Shown: positions 29,684-37,582 of the stretch, piece by piece
Numbering within the stretch: position 1 is the stretch's first letter
Layout: each line of letters opens with the position of its first letter
From: Deltaproteobacteria bacterium
GTDB lineage: Bacteria; Myxococcota; UBA727; VGSZ01
DNA length: 64,000 nt
Direction: 5' to 3'
Assembly (NCBI GenBank): GCA_016177705.1
Contig: JACOUT010000009.1
Span: 112,057 to 176,056, forward strand
Notes under the pieces: model-generated
What the model was told of the DNA's origin: nothing
The model's database searches: none
Seen by the model: the letters and a program-made list of their open reading frames with translations, nothing else
Program-made: the position numbers and the translations under genes

Positions 29684-31087
29684 GTGCGCATCTTGCTGCT
29701 CACGCTGTTGATGGTCACGGTGCCCGCGTTTGCGCAGGACAAGTCCGAGCGAGACGCGGAGCGCGAGGCCGAGATGTTCGGCGGCGCAGAGGAGCCGGCT
29801 GACGGGTCGAGCGCGCGCGACGACGCCATCTTCGGCGACGCGCCGATGGCGCCCGCCGCGACGCCCGTGCCCACGCCGAGCCTGCTCGAGCAGGCCGACG
29901 ACCACCTCGACGTCGGCGGCAACCTGCTGTTGCGCACCAACCTCGGCTGGCGCGAGGACGAGTCGTTCGACGAGGCGCCCTTGTCCGCGCCGAGCCTGTT
30001 CGACGCGTACCTCGACGTGCGGCCGACCGACCGCGTGCGCGGCTTCGGCCAGCTCCGTCTGGCCTACGACTACACGGTCAAGGAGGGCGACACCGACCTG
30101 TTCGGTCGCGAGCGCGTGCCCTTCGAGATCCTGCTCGATCAGGCCTGGCTCAAGTTCGACCTCGGGCGCGTCGCCTATGTCACCGTCGGCAAGCAGCGCA
30201 TCCGCTGGGGCACGGGTCGCTTCTGGAACCCCACCGACTTCGTCAACCAGCGCACGCGCGACTCGCTCGACTTCGTCGACACGCGCACCGGCGTCGATCT
30301 GCTCAAGCTGCACTTCCCCTTCGAGGCGCTCGGCTGGAACCTCTACCTGCTCGGCGTGCTCGGCGGCATCGAGTCGCTCGAGCAGAGCGGCGTGGCGGCG
30401 CGCGCCGAGTTCGTGATCGGCGAGATGGAGCTGGCGCTGTCGACGTTGGTGAGGAAGGACGCACCGCTCAAGGTCGGCGGCGACGCCAGCTTCGGCCTGT
30501 GGCTGTTCGACCTGCGCGCCGAGGGCACCTTCCAGCGCGGCCTCGATGGCAAGTATTACAAGGGCGAGCTCGACTTCGAGGAGGGCGTGTTCCCCGAGGA
30601 GGTCGACACCGAGGGCGAGTGGTACTTCCGCGGCGTCGCCGGCGGCGACATCTCGATCAAGTACAGCGATCAGGACAGCGTGGTCGTGGGCGGCGAGTAC
30701 TTCTTCAACCAGGTCGGCTACGACGACGCGGAGCTCTATCCCTTCCTGGCGTTGAACGGCGCCTTCACGCCCTTCTACCTCGGGCGCCATTACGTCGCGG
30801 GCTACGCGCTCTTGCAGGGCCCGTGGACCTGGGACGAGGCAAGCTTCACCGTGTCCACCATCGCAAACCTGAGCGACAGGTCGGTGGTGAGCCGGTTCGA
30901 CTTCGCGCTCGTCATGCTCAACTACGTCACGGTCAACACCTTCGTGGCCGCGCACTGGGGGCAGGTGGGCGAGATGCGGCTTGGGCTCGAGATCGATCCG
31001 TTGCCGTTCGTGCCTGGGCTCGAGGATGGGCTCGTCGTGCCCACGCAGTTGGTCGATGCCGGGGTCGCGCTTCGCGTGGCGTTCTGA
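29684..31087 (+). CDS. Outer-membrane beta-barrel protein, last gene of the exporter operon
   Basis: 467 residues, GTG start 4 bases after the LolA-like gene. A signal peptide (MRILLLTLLMVTVPAFAQ) precedes ~60 acidic residues, then alternating beta strands to a C-terminal Phe. 'YVTVGKQRIRWGTGRFWNPTDFV' (shown in part) is a strand/turn signature I associate with outer-membrane barrels such as the DUF1302 group, which often pair with LolA-like DUF1329 proteins. That family match is inferred from memory. It is the natural outer-membrane acceptor or pore for the cargo carried by the preceding gene. Confidence 0.75.
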   Translation: MRILLLTLLMVTVPAFAQDKSERDAEREAEMFGGAEEPADGSSARDDAIFGDAPMAPAATPVPTPSLLEQADDHLDVGGNLLLRTNLGWREDESFDEAPLSAPSLFDAYLDVRPTDRVRGFGQLRLAYDYTVKEGDTDLFGRERVPFEILLDQAWLKFDLGRVAYVTVGKQRIRWGTGRFWNPTDFVNQRTRDSLDFVDTRTGVDLLKLHFPFEALGWNLYLLGVLGGIESLEQSGVAARAEFVIGEMELALSTLVRKDAPLKVGGDASFGLWLFDLRAEGTFQRGLDGKYYKGELDFEEGVFPEEVDTEGEWYFRGVAGGDISIKYSDQDSVVVGGEYFFNQVGYDDAELYPFLALNGAFTPFYLGRHYVAGYALLQGPWTWDEASFTVSTIANLSDRSVVSRFDFALVMLNYVTVNTFVAAHWGQVGEMRLGLEIDPLPFVPGLEDGLVVPTQLVDAGVALRVAF

Positions 31088-31538
31088 GGCTGCGCGGGTC
31101 TCGGACGAGGTTCGGGCGGCGGGGCGGGGAGCAGGGGTCGCCGACGCGGCGCTGGTCCTCGGCCCCTTTGGCGTCGTGCTCGCTCGCGCGGCCGCCGCCA
31201 GCCGTTGTCGTTGGTGTCGCTCGGCGGCGGGCAGCTCGCGCAAGCTGTGTTCGTGCCTCAGGGCTGCCGGCTTGCGGTTGGCGTCGTCACGCGGGGTGGC
31301 GCAGCCTTGGGCGTCGTGCGGGCCTGCGGGCGCGCCGCGTCGACAACCCCTGCTCCCCGCCCCTTGGTGCCACTACGAAGCGCGGTGGGTGTGGGCTTGG
31401 GCGTGACGCTCGTTCAGGGTGTAGTACCTCCAAGGCAATTGGTGCCGGGTGGCGTGCCGCTACGGCGCGCGGGGGGCCTTGGTCGACCGTCGACGCGACG
31501 CGATCGCGCACGAGCGTCGGGCCTGGCAAGATGCTGGC
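31088..31538. other. 451-bp intergenic region with imperfect long inverted repeat
   Basis: No convincing gene. A 31-base sequence at 31121-31151 (begins GGGGCGGGGAGCAGGGGT) recurs inverted at 31333-31363 with about three mismatches, enclosing ~180 bases. The region follows the exporter operon and precedes a lipoprotein gene. It could be a very stable hairpin or the ends of a degenerate small element; no transposase frame is seen. Confidence 0.5.
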
Positions 31539-32306
31539 GTGCGCTTGGGGGTTCATGCTGTGGTGCTCGTCCTCGCCGCCACGCTCGCGGGCGCTGGCTG
31601 CTGTGTCGACAACTTCCTGGTCGACCAGGCCCTGACGCCCGACGGCAACCTCGGGGCTGCGTCAGCTGGGGAAGCGCCGCCAGGTGGGCTTTGGTGGATC
31701 CCCGGCGCGCTCGACGCCGTGCGCATCGAGACCTACGGGCAACCGGAGACGGCCCGCGATGTCGAGGTCGTCGTCGCGACCAACACCTCGACGGCGGTTC
31801 GCGTGCCCTCGGATCTCGAGGTTGGGACGACGTGGAGCGTCGCGGCGCCTGGCCCGGACGTAGACCGCTTGGTGGTGATCGCGCCTGAGGACCTGCCCGA
31901 ACCGCTCGGCGCGGAAGACCTGGCTGCGCCCTTCGTCCGGGCAGGCACCCTGCAGACCACCCATAGCTACTGCACAAGCGTCACGAATCCGTTTCCTCCG
32001 TTGCCAGTGAGCGTCGTGGATCTCGTGTTTCAAACGTCACTGACGGGTGACCGGTGGGCGCGCGTGTTCCTCGACGTGTGGCTGCTCGAGGATGGGGAGG
32101 TGCCAACGCCGGATGGCGTCGTGCGCGCCGTCGACTCGCAGCACCTCGGTTCAGAGCTGGATCTGTTTCCGGCGCTGTTCGACCCCGAGGACACCACGCT
32201 GCACATCTCTCCTGCAACGCTGCCAACCGCGGGCGGCGCGGTGGTGGTGAGGCTGCGCGACAAGGCCACGGCTGTGACCGGTGAGCTCGGCCGTTACGAG
32301 CCCTAA
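31539..32306 (+). CDS. Secreted lipoprotein, copy 1 of a duplicated pair
   Basis: 255 residues. The GTG start at 31539 gives a leader ending in AGAGC, a lipobox. The family is not recognised. The mature protein is a beta-rich domain ('GLWWIPGALDAVRIETYGQPETARDVEVVVATNTST', in part). It is about 70 percent identical by eye to the protein at 33874, and the 45 bases before both starts are also alike (TCGG-CCTGGCA-GATGCTG-CGTGCGCTTGG), so promoter and gene were duplicated together. Convergent with the Gly-Glu lipoprotein. Confidence 0.72.
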   Translation: MRLGVHAVVLVLAATLAGAGCCVDNFLVDQALTPDGNLGAASAGEAPPGGLWWIPGALDAVRIETYGQPETARDVEVVVATNTSTAVRVPSDLEVGTTWSVAAPGPDVDRLVVIAPEDLPEPLGAEDLAAPFVRAGTLQTTHSYCTSVTNPFPPLPVSVVDLVFQTSLTGDRWARVFLDVWLLEDGEVPTPDGVVRAVDSQHLGSELDLFPALFDPEDTTLHISPATLPTAGGAVVVRLRDKATAVTGELGRYEP

Positions 32307-32377
32307 GAAGCGCTCGCGCGGCGTTCGGAGTTGTCGCGAGCACGTTGGGTAACCTGCGCCGGCCAGCGTGACCGCGG

Positions 32378-33139
32378 TCAGTTCGCCGCGATGAAGGCGT
32401 CGTCGCCGAGCGTCACGTAGACGTAGACGATGGTGTCGTGACGAGTGACTGCATCCAGAGAGTCCCACACGTCCCGGACGACCTGCACGTGCTCGGGCTC
32501 TGCGGCGATGACGGCGATGATCTGCTTGCTCCATGCGTCTGCGGGCGCGACGTTGGCGCTGCTGATGAGCACGTCGTCGAGCTTGCCCTCCAGGCGGCGC
32601 AGCGCCTTAACGAAGGTCAGCGGACTGCCGGCGGGAAACACGAAGGTGCGCACCGGATTCACCGCGACGACCACGCCGTCGATGGCCACCGTGAAGTCCG
32701 TAATCTTGGTGTCTGCGACCGTGTACTCGATCTCGTTCTCGGTCTTGATCAACGACGCGCCCTCGCAGCGGGCCAACAAGTCGAACGTGATCGCCTCCGA
32801 GACGACCGAGCTTCCTCCCGCGTTCCCGTCCGTGATGATCTCTTGCGCGCCAGCGCTCAGCAGCTCCAGGTCGGCGTCATCATAGGGATTGGCGCCAAAG
32901 TCGATCGCGACGTCGGCGAAGAAGCTCGGCTGCGCGCTGGTGAGCTCCGCGTCCAATATGTCGCAGGCACCCGAGATGATGCCGAAGCCCGGCGCCGGAT
33001 CTCCTTCTCCCTCTCCTTCCCCCTCACCCTCACCTTCACCTTCACCTTCCCCCTCACCCTCACCCTCACCCTCACCGGAGCTCGCGGGGCAAGCGAGCGC
33101 GAACGCGAGCACGAGGGCCGGGCCGCCGAGGAAGCGCAT
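32378..33139 (-). CDS. Gly-Glu-linker lipoprotein of unknown function
   Basis: 253 residues. Start 33139 is fixed by AAGGAG before the ATG; signal peptide MRFLGGPALVLAFALAC with Cys17. Twelve or so Glu-Gly pairs follow. The mature domain (~150 residues) has two Cys, in CDILDAELTS and ARCEGASL, and strands such as 'TDFTVAIDGVVVAVNPVRTFVF'. No family is recognised. It lies after an Smr gene in the same direction (25-base gap) and converges with lipoprotein copy 1. Both flanks of this block carry members of the duplicated pair. Confidence 0.7.
   Translation of the reverse strand: MRFLGGPALVLAFALACPASSGEGEGEGEGEGEGEGEGEGEGEGEGDPAPGFGIISGACDILDAELTSAQPSFFADVAIDFGANPYDDADLELLSAGAQEIITDGNAGGSSVVSEAITFDLLARCEGASLIKTENEIEYTVADTKITDFTVAIDGVVVAVNPVRTFVFPAGSPLTFVKALRRLEGKLDDVLISSANVAPADAWSKQIIAVIAAEPEHVQVVRDVWDSLDAVTRHDTIVYVYVTLGDDAFIAAN
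33000..33075 (-). repeat. Hexamer repeat encoding (Gly-Glu)n linker, locus 3
   Basis: CCCTCA/CCTTCA-type hexamers as read on the plus strand, coding Glu-Gly pairs on the minus strand immediately after the lipobox of the lipoprotein at 32378-33139. Confidence 0.85.
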
Positions 33140-33164
33140 CGCTCCTTGTACGGCTGGCACGTGC

Positions 33165-33470
33165 CTACGTCGACCCCGGCTCCAAAGGCGCGAGGTCGAC
33201 GAGGGTGGCGCCGGCGCCGCCACGCTCGGCTCCGGCGAGGCGGAACGACACGACGATTGAAGAGCGGCGCAACAGCGCGTGCACGGAGTCGCGCACCGCG
33301 CCGGTCCCACGCCCGTGGATCAATCGCACGGCCACGATGCCGCGCCGTCGACACTCCTCGAGGTAGTCGGGGATCAGGGTACGCAGGTCTTTTGGATGAA
33401 AGACGTGCAGGTCGAGCTCGCCGTCGATGACGACGTCGATAGCGTCAGGGAGCGGTGGATCCTTGGACAC
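33165..33470 (-). CDS. Small Smr-domain protein
   Basis: 101 residues forming a single Smr domain: LDLH near residue 19 and HGRGTG near residue 52, the two hallmark motifs, with the expected spacing. Smr domains are nucleic-acid nicking or binding modules; stand-alone copies such as this are common and poorly understood. It lies between the plsC remnant and the Gly-Glu lipoprotein on the same strand, 25 bases from the latter. Confidence 0.88.
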   Translation of the reverse strand: MSKDPPLPDAIDVVIDGELDLHVFHPKDLRTLIPDYLEECRRRGIVAVRLIHGRGTGAVRDSVHALLRRSSIVVSFRLAGAERGGAGATLVDLAPLEPGST

Positions 33471-33553
33471 GCAGCGAGCATAGCGCCCGGCTACGAGCCG
33501 GCGAGTCGAGCACCTGGCGCAGTGTCTCTCGCGCGCATCGCTCTACGCATCTG

Positions 33554-33742
33554 TCATTCGGCGGCGGCAGGTTCAGCCGTGGCCTCCGGCTCGCCGAGCG
33601 CCGCGTACATCTCCGTGACGATCGCTTGCGCGCGATCGGCGAGCGCACGAGCGTCGTCCTCGGTCAGGCCCGTCGTCGAGAGCGGCTGGCCGTAGCGGAC
33701 GCGGACGGTGCCGGGGCGCGCGCGCAGCGTCTCCGAGATCAT
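33554..33742 (-). pseudogene. C-terminal remnant of a PlsC-like acyltransferase
   Basis: The 62-residue frame 'RPGTVRVRYGQPLSTTGLTEDDARAL' (in part) matches the C-terminal end of 1-acylglycerol-3-phosphate acyltransferases (typically 220-260 residues). The catalytic HX4D region is absent. Reading upstream, the frame closes at a TAG at 33773-33775, and beyond it lies the promoter region of lipoprotein copy 2. The fragment therefore looks truncated at the boundary of the duplicated lipoprotein segment. It is probably non-functional. Confidence 0.65.
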
Positions 33743-33873
33743 CGCCTTGGCCGGCCCCCAATCGGTGGTGACCTAGCACCGGGCGCAGGCAGCCTACAAG
33801 GCGCCGCGCCGTCATAGCCGAGGGGCAGATCGACCCGGTCGCGCAGCGGTGTCGGTCCTGGCAGGATGCTGAC

Positions 33874-34650
33874 GTGCGCTTGGGAGTTCACGCCGCGGTG
33901 TTCGTCCTCGTTGCCACGTACGCAGGCGTCGGCTGTGCGTTTCAGTGTGTCGACACCTTCGCCTTGGGCCAAGGACTGACGCCCGAGAGCAACCTCGGTG
34001 AAGCCATGGTCCTCGAGGCGGCGCCCGGCGGGCTGTGGTGGATCACCGGCGTGCTCGACGCGGTGCGCATCGAGACCTATGGGCAGCCGGAGACGGCGCG
34101 CGACGTCGAGGTGGTGGTCACCACCAACACCTCGACGGCAATCCGGGTCCCCACGGATCTCGAGGTCGGCACCCAGTGGAGCATCTCGGCCCCTGGCCCT
34201 GACGTGGACGGCTTGGTGGTGGTCGCCCCCGAGGATGCGCCCGCCGCGCTCGCCGCAGAGGATCTTGCGGCACCCTTTGTCCAGGCTGCGACGCTCGAGA
34301 CCCGCGGTAGCTACTGCACGGACCTGGCGCATCCGTTTCCGCCGCCCCCGGTCGCGGTCACCGACATCATGTTCCAGACCTCGTTGGCGGGTGAAGCGTG
34401 GCAGCGCGTGCTGCTCGACGTCTGGCTGCTCGAGCCCGGTGAGGAGCCTGCGTCGGACGGCGCCGTGCGCGCCGTGGACTCCCTGCCACTGCTGACCGAG
34501 CACGGGTACCTCCCGCCCTTCTTCAATGACGACGACAGCACGCTGCACATCTCGCCTGCGACCATGCCGAGCTGGGGCGAGGCGGTCGTCGTGCGCCTGC
34601 GCGACCCGACCACGGCACTGACCGGCGAGCCCAGCCGCTTCGCGCCCTGA
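33874..34650 (+). CDS. Secreted lipoprotein, copy 2 of a duplicated pair
   Basis: 258 residues, GTG start, leader ending in AGVGC. It is the paralogue of the protein at 31539, sharing 'VRIETYGQPETARDVEVVV' and 'SDGAVRAVDSLP' type segments and the C-terminal 'LHISPATMP...VVVRLRDPTTALTGE' (in pieces). Because the two differ by scattered substitutions, the duplication is not recent. Function is unknown; both keep Cys residues near positions 90-150. The gene faces away from the plsC remnant and toward the aldehyde dehydrogenase. Confidence 0.75.
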   Translation: MRLGVHAAVFVLVATYAGVGCAFQCVDTFALGQGLTPESNLGEAMVLEAAPGGLWWITGVLDAVRIETYGQPETARDVEVVVTTNTSTAIRVPTDLEVGTQWSISAPGPDVDGLVVVAPEDAPAALAAEDLAAPFVQAATLETRGSYCTDLAHPFPPPPVAVTDIMFQTSLAGEAWQRVLLDVWLLEPGEEPASDGAVRAVDSLPLLTEHGYLPPFFNDDDSTLHISPATMPSWGEAVVVRLRDPTTALTGEPSRFAP

Positions 34651-34716
34651 GCGCCCCGCACCCTCGCGCGCCCTTCAGGTTTCCCCGCCGCCGGGCGCGC
34701 GCTAGCGTGCGCCCCC

Positions 34717-36234
34717 ATGATCACCCCCTCGACGACGCCCCGCGCCTCCACCCTCGACACCCGAGACCGCGGCAACCTGATCGGCGGCACCTGGATCGCC
34801 GGCGCTGGCCCAGCGTTCACCTCGCACGATCCGGCGCGTGACGGCGCGGTGGTGTGGCGCGGCGCCAGCGCAGACGCCACGCAGGCCGACGCCGCAGTGG
34901 CGGCCGCGCGCAAGGGCTACCGCGCCTGGTCCAAGGTGCCCTACGCCGAGCGCAAGGCGGCGCTGTTGCGTCTGGCCGACACGCCGCCCGCGCTCGTCGA
35001 CGCGCTCGCCGAGGCCATCACGCTCGAGATGGGCAAGCCGATCCGCGAGTCGAAGGGCGAGGCGCAGTCGCTCGTCGCCAAGCTCGGTGCGAGCATCGCC
35101 GCGCACGAGCGCCTGCCCGACCTCGCGCTCGAGGGCGCTCCCGGCCGCGCGGTGTGGCGTCCGCACGGTGTCATGGCCGTGATCGGACCGTCGAACTACC
35201 CGATCCACCTGATGAACACCCACGTCATGCCTGCGCTGCTCGCCGGCAACTCGGTGATCCTGAAGCCGAGCCGCGTGACGCCGCTGTCGGGGCAGATCTA
35301 CGTCGAGCTGCTGCAGCGCCTCGGCCTGCCCGACGGCGCGGTCAACCTGGTGGTGGGCACGCGCGAGGTGGGCGGCGTGCTGGTCGGGCACAAGGACGTC
35401 GACGCCGTGGCCTTCACCGGCTCCTGGGATGGCGGCCGGCGCATCATGGAGGCCTGTCTCGACCAACCGCACAAGCTGCTCGCGCTCGAGATGGGCGGCA
35501 AGAACATCGCCGTGGTGCTCGACGACGCGCACCTCGAGCAGGCGCTGCACGAGATCGTGCTCGGCGCCTGCCTCACCACCGGCCAGCGCTGCACGGCGAC
35601 CTCGCGCGTCGTCGTCGCCAAGCGCATGGCGGCCTCGTTCGTGCCGCGGCTCGAGGCTGCGCTGTCGCGCGTGGTGCCGGGCGATCCGTTCGCCCAGGGC
35701 ACGCTGATGGGCCCGCTCGCCACGCTGTCGGCGCGCAGCGACTTCCACGCCGCGCTCGCGCGTGCCGAGCGCGCGGGCGCGGTGCCACTGGTGCAGTCGC
35801 GCGCCGTCGACGGTGGCGCCTTCGTCACGCCGTCATTGCACCGCGTGGAGCCCGGCGCCGCGCCCGACGTGCTGCGCTACCGCGACACCGAGCTGTTCGC
35901 GCCCGACGTCGCGCTCGAGGTGGTGGACGACGACGACGCGGCGCTCGAGCGCGCGTGCAAGAGCACCTTTGGCTTGTCGCTCAGCGTGTTCAGCGCCGAG
36001 CGCGCGCGCTTCGAGCGCTTCGTCGAGGCCGCCCCGTGGGGCTTGTTCAACTGGAACCGCTCCACCAACAACGCGAGCGGGCTTCTGCCCTTCGGTGGCA
36101 TGGGCGTGAGCGGCAACCACCGGCCGGCGGGCAGCGCGAGCGCGCTCTACTGCTCGCGCGTCACCGGCGTGCTCGAGAAGGCTGCGGGCGACTATGCCGC
36201 CGACCCGCTGTTTGCGGGCGTGCTGGCGAAGTAG
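34717..36234 (+). CDS. NAD-dependent aldehyde dehydrogenase, AstD-like
   Basis: 505 residues with a full ALDH fold: 'VIGPSNYPIHL' cofactor region, 'ILKPSRVTPL' with the NAD-binding Lys-Pro-Ser, FTGS, catalytic Glu in LALEMGGKN and nucleophile Cys in TTGQRCT (~285). The GQRCT motif and the start 'GNLIGGTWI' are typical of N-succinylglutamate-5-semialdehyde dehydrogenases, but no other arginine-catabolism gene is adjacent, so a broader semialdehyde role is possible. It stands alone between a lipoprotein and the CotH-like gene. Confidence 0.85.
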   Translation: MITPSTTPRASTLDTRDRGNLIGGTWIAGAGPAFTSHDPARDGAVVWRGASADATQADAAVAAARKGYRAWSKVPYAERKAALLRLADTPPALVDALAEAITLEMGKPIRESKGEAQSLVAKLGASIAAHERLPDLALEGAPGRAVWRPHGVMAVIGPSNYPIHLMNTHVMPALLAGNSVILKPSRVTPLSGQIYVELLQRLGLPDGAVNLVVGTREVGGVLVGHKDVDAVAFTGSWDGGRRIMEACLDQPHKLLALEMGGKNIAVVLDDAHLEQALHEIVLGACLTTGQRCTATSRVVVAKRMAASFVPRLEAALSRVVPGDPFAQGTLMGPLATLSARSDFHAALARAERAGAVPLVQSRAVDGGAFVTPSLHRVEPGAAPDVLRYRDTELFAPDVALEVVDDDDAALERACKSTFGLSLSVFSAERARFERFVEAAPWGLFNWNRSTNNASGLLPFGGMGVSGNHRPAGSASALYCSRVTGVLEKAAGDYAADPLFAGVLAK

Positions 36235-36270
36235 CGGTCGCGCGCGTTCCCCACGCGCTATCATCCCACC

Positions 36271-37536
36271 ATGGTGCGATGCCCAGTCGTGGTGCTGGCT
36301 GCCGTGGTTGTGCTGCTCGGTGCTTGCCCGAGCGCGCCCGCTCGTGAGGGCGAGGGCGAAGGCGAAGGCGACGTCGGTGAAGGGGAAGGTGAAGGCGAAG
36401 GGGAAGGTGAGGGTGAGGGTGAAGGCGAGGGGGAGGGCGAGCCCGACCTGAGCGCGCAGCTCTTCGACGAGACCCGCATCCTGCACCTCTCGATCGTGCT
36501 GCCGCAGGCCTCGATCGACGCGCTCGACGCCGACCCCACCACCTATGCCCCCGGCGACCTGACCGTTGCGCTGCCGAGCGGCGAGGTCACCGTGGCGAAC
36601 GTCGGCGTCCACCTGAAGGGCGAGGCCACCCAGCGCCCGCTCGGCCAAAAGGCCGCGTTCAAGATCAAGACCGACGCCTTCGTCGCCGGCCAGGAGCTGC
36701 CCGGCGAAAAGCGCCTGACGCTCAACGGCTTCCTCGAGGATCCTTCGTGCGTGACCGAGCGCCTTGTCTACACGGGCTTTCGCGCCGCGGGGCTGCCGGC
36801 GCCGCGCGCCGCGCACGTCACCGTCGACGTCAACGGCGAGAGCTACGGCCTGTACTTGAACGTCGAGACCGAGGACAAGCGCTTCATCGGTCGCTGGTTT
36901 GCCGATGACTCCGGCAACGTCTACGAGGAGCTCGGCCAGGACTGGTTTCCCGGCAACGAGCAAGGGTTCGAGCTCGAGACCAATGAGCTGCTGAATGACC
37001 GCAGCGACCTGACCGCGCTGTTCGCCGCGGTCGACGCCGCGCAGGACGACACGCTGCTCGCCGACGTGAGCGCGGTGCTCGACACCGATCGCTTTCTGCG
37101 CTTCTCGGCGTGGGAGGGCATCGTCAACCAGTGGGACGGCTACGCCTACACGCAGTTCGGTCCCAACAACTACCGGCTCTACCACGAGCCCGCGAGCGGC
37201 CTGTTCTCGCTCTTGCCGTGGGGCATGGACATGGCGATGAAGCCCTATGCCGGTGACTTCGTCGACCTGTACGCGCCCGCCGGCTGGCTATTGCAGCGCT
37301 GCGTCGGTTCGGAGTCGTGTCGCGCCCAGTACGAGGCCGTCATCGCCGACGAGATCGCGAGTTTCGAGGCGCTCGACCTGCCGGCGCTTGCCGACGACAT
37401 CTACGCGCAGATCGAGGACGCACGCGTCGCCGACAGCATGACCGAATACTCGATCGACGATTTCTACGCCGCGTTCGATTGGGTTCGGCAGTTCTGCGTC
37501 GATCGCCCGCAAGTGGTGCGCTACCAGCTGCCATGA
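36271..37536 (+). CDS. CotH-like kinase-domain lipoprotein
   Basis: 421 residues. The signal peptide ends with LLGAC (Cys19), followed by Glu-Gly repeats interrupted by DV. From ~70 the sequence follows the CotH family: 'VGVHLKGEATQR', 'KRLTLNGFLEDPSCVTERLVYTGFRAAGLPAPRA' (in part), 'YGLYLNVETEDKRFI' and 'LYHEPASGLFSLLPWGMDMAM'. CotH in Bacillus is a protein kinase for spore coat proteins; secreted CotH-like proteins of other bacteria have unknown targets. All the main motifs appear present. The exported lipid-anchored location implies an extracytoplasmic substrate and nucleotide question that the sequence does not answer. Confidence 0.88.
   Translation: MVRCPVVVLAAVVVLLGACPSAPAREGEGEGEGDVGEGEGEGEGEGEGEGEGEGEGEPDLSAQLFDETRILHLSIVLPQASIDALDADPTTYAPGDLTVALPSGEVTVANVGVHLKGEATQRPLGQKAAFKIKTDAFVAGQELPGEKRLTLNGFLEDPSCVTERLVYTGFRAAGLPAPRAAHVTVDVNGESYGLYLNVETEDKRFIGRWFADDSGNVYEELGQDWFPGNEQGFELETNELLNDRSDLTALFAAVDAAQDDTLLADVSAVLDTDRFLRFSAWEGIVNQWDGYAYTQFGPNNYRLYHEPASGLFSLLPWGMDMAMKPYAGDFVDLYAPAGWLLQRCVGSESCRAQYEAVIADEIASFEALDLPALADDIYAQIEDARVADSMTEYSIDDFYAAFDWVRQFCVDRPQVVRYQLP
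36346..36441 (+). repeat. Hexamer repeat encoding (Gly-Glu)n linker, locus 4
   Basis: GAGGGC/GAAGGC/GAAGGG/GAGGGG hexamers, about 15 pairs with one interruption coding Asp-Val, directly after the lipobox of the CotH-like lipoprotein. Confidence 0.85.
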
Positions 37537-37582
37537 ACGCGGTAGGTACACGGCGCCGTGCCCACGGTAGACTGCGCGCGCC

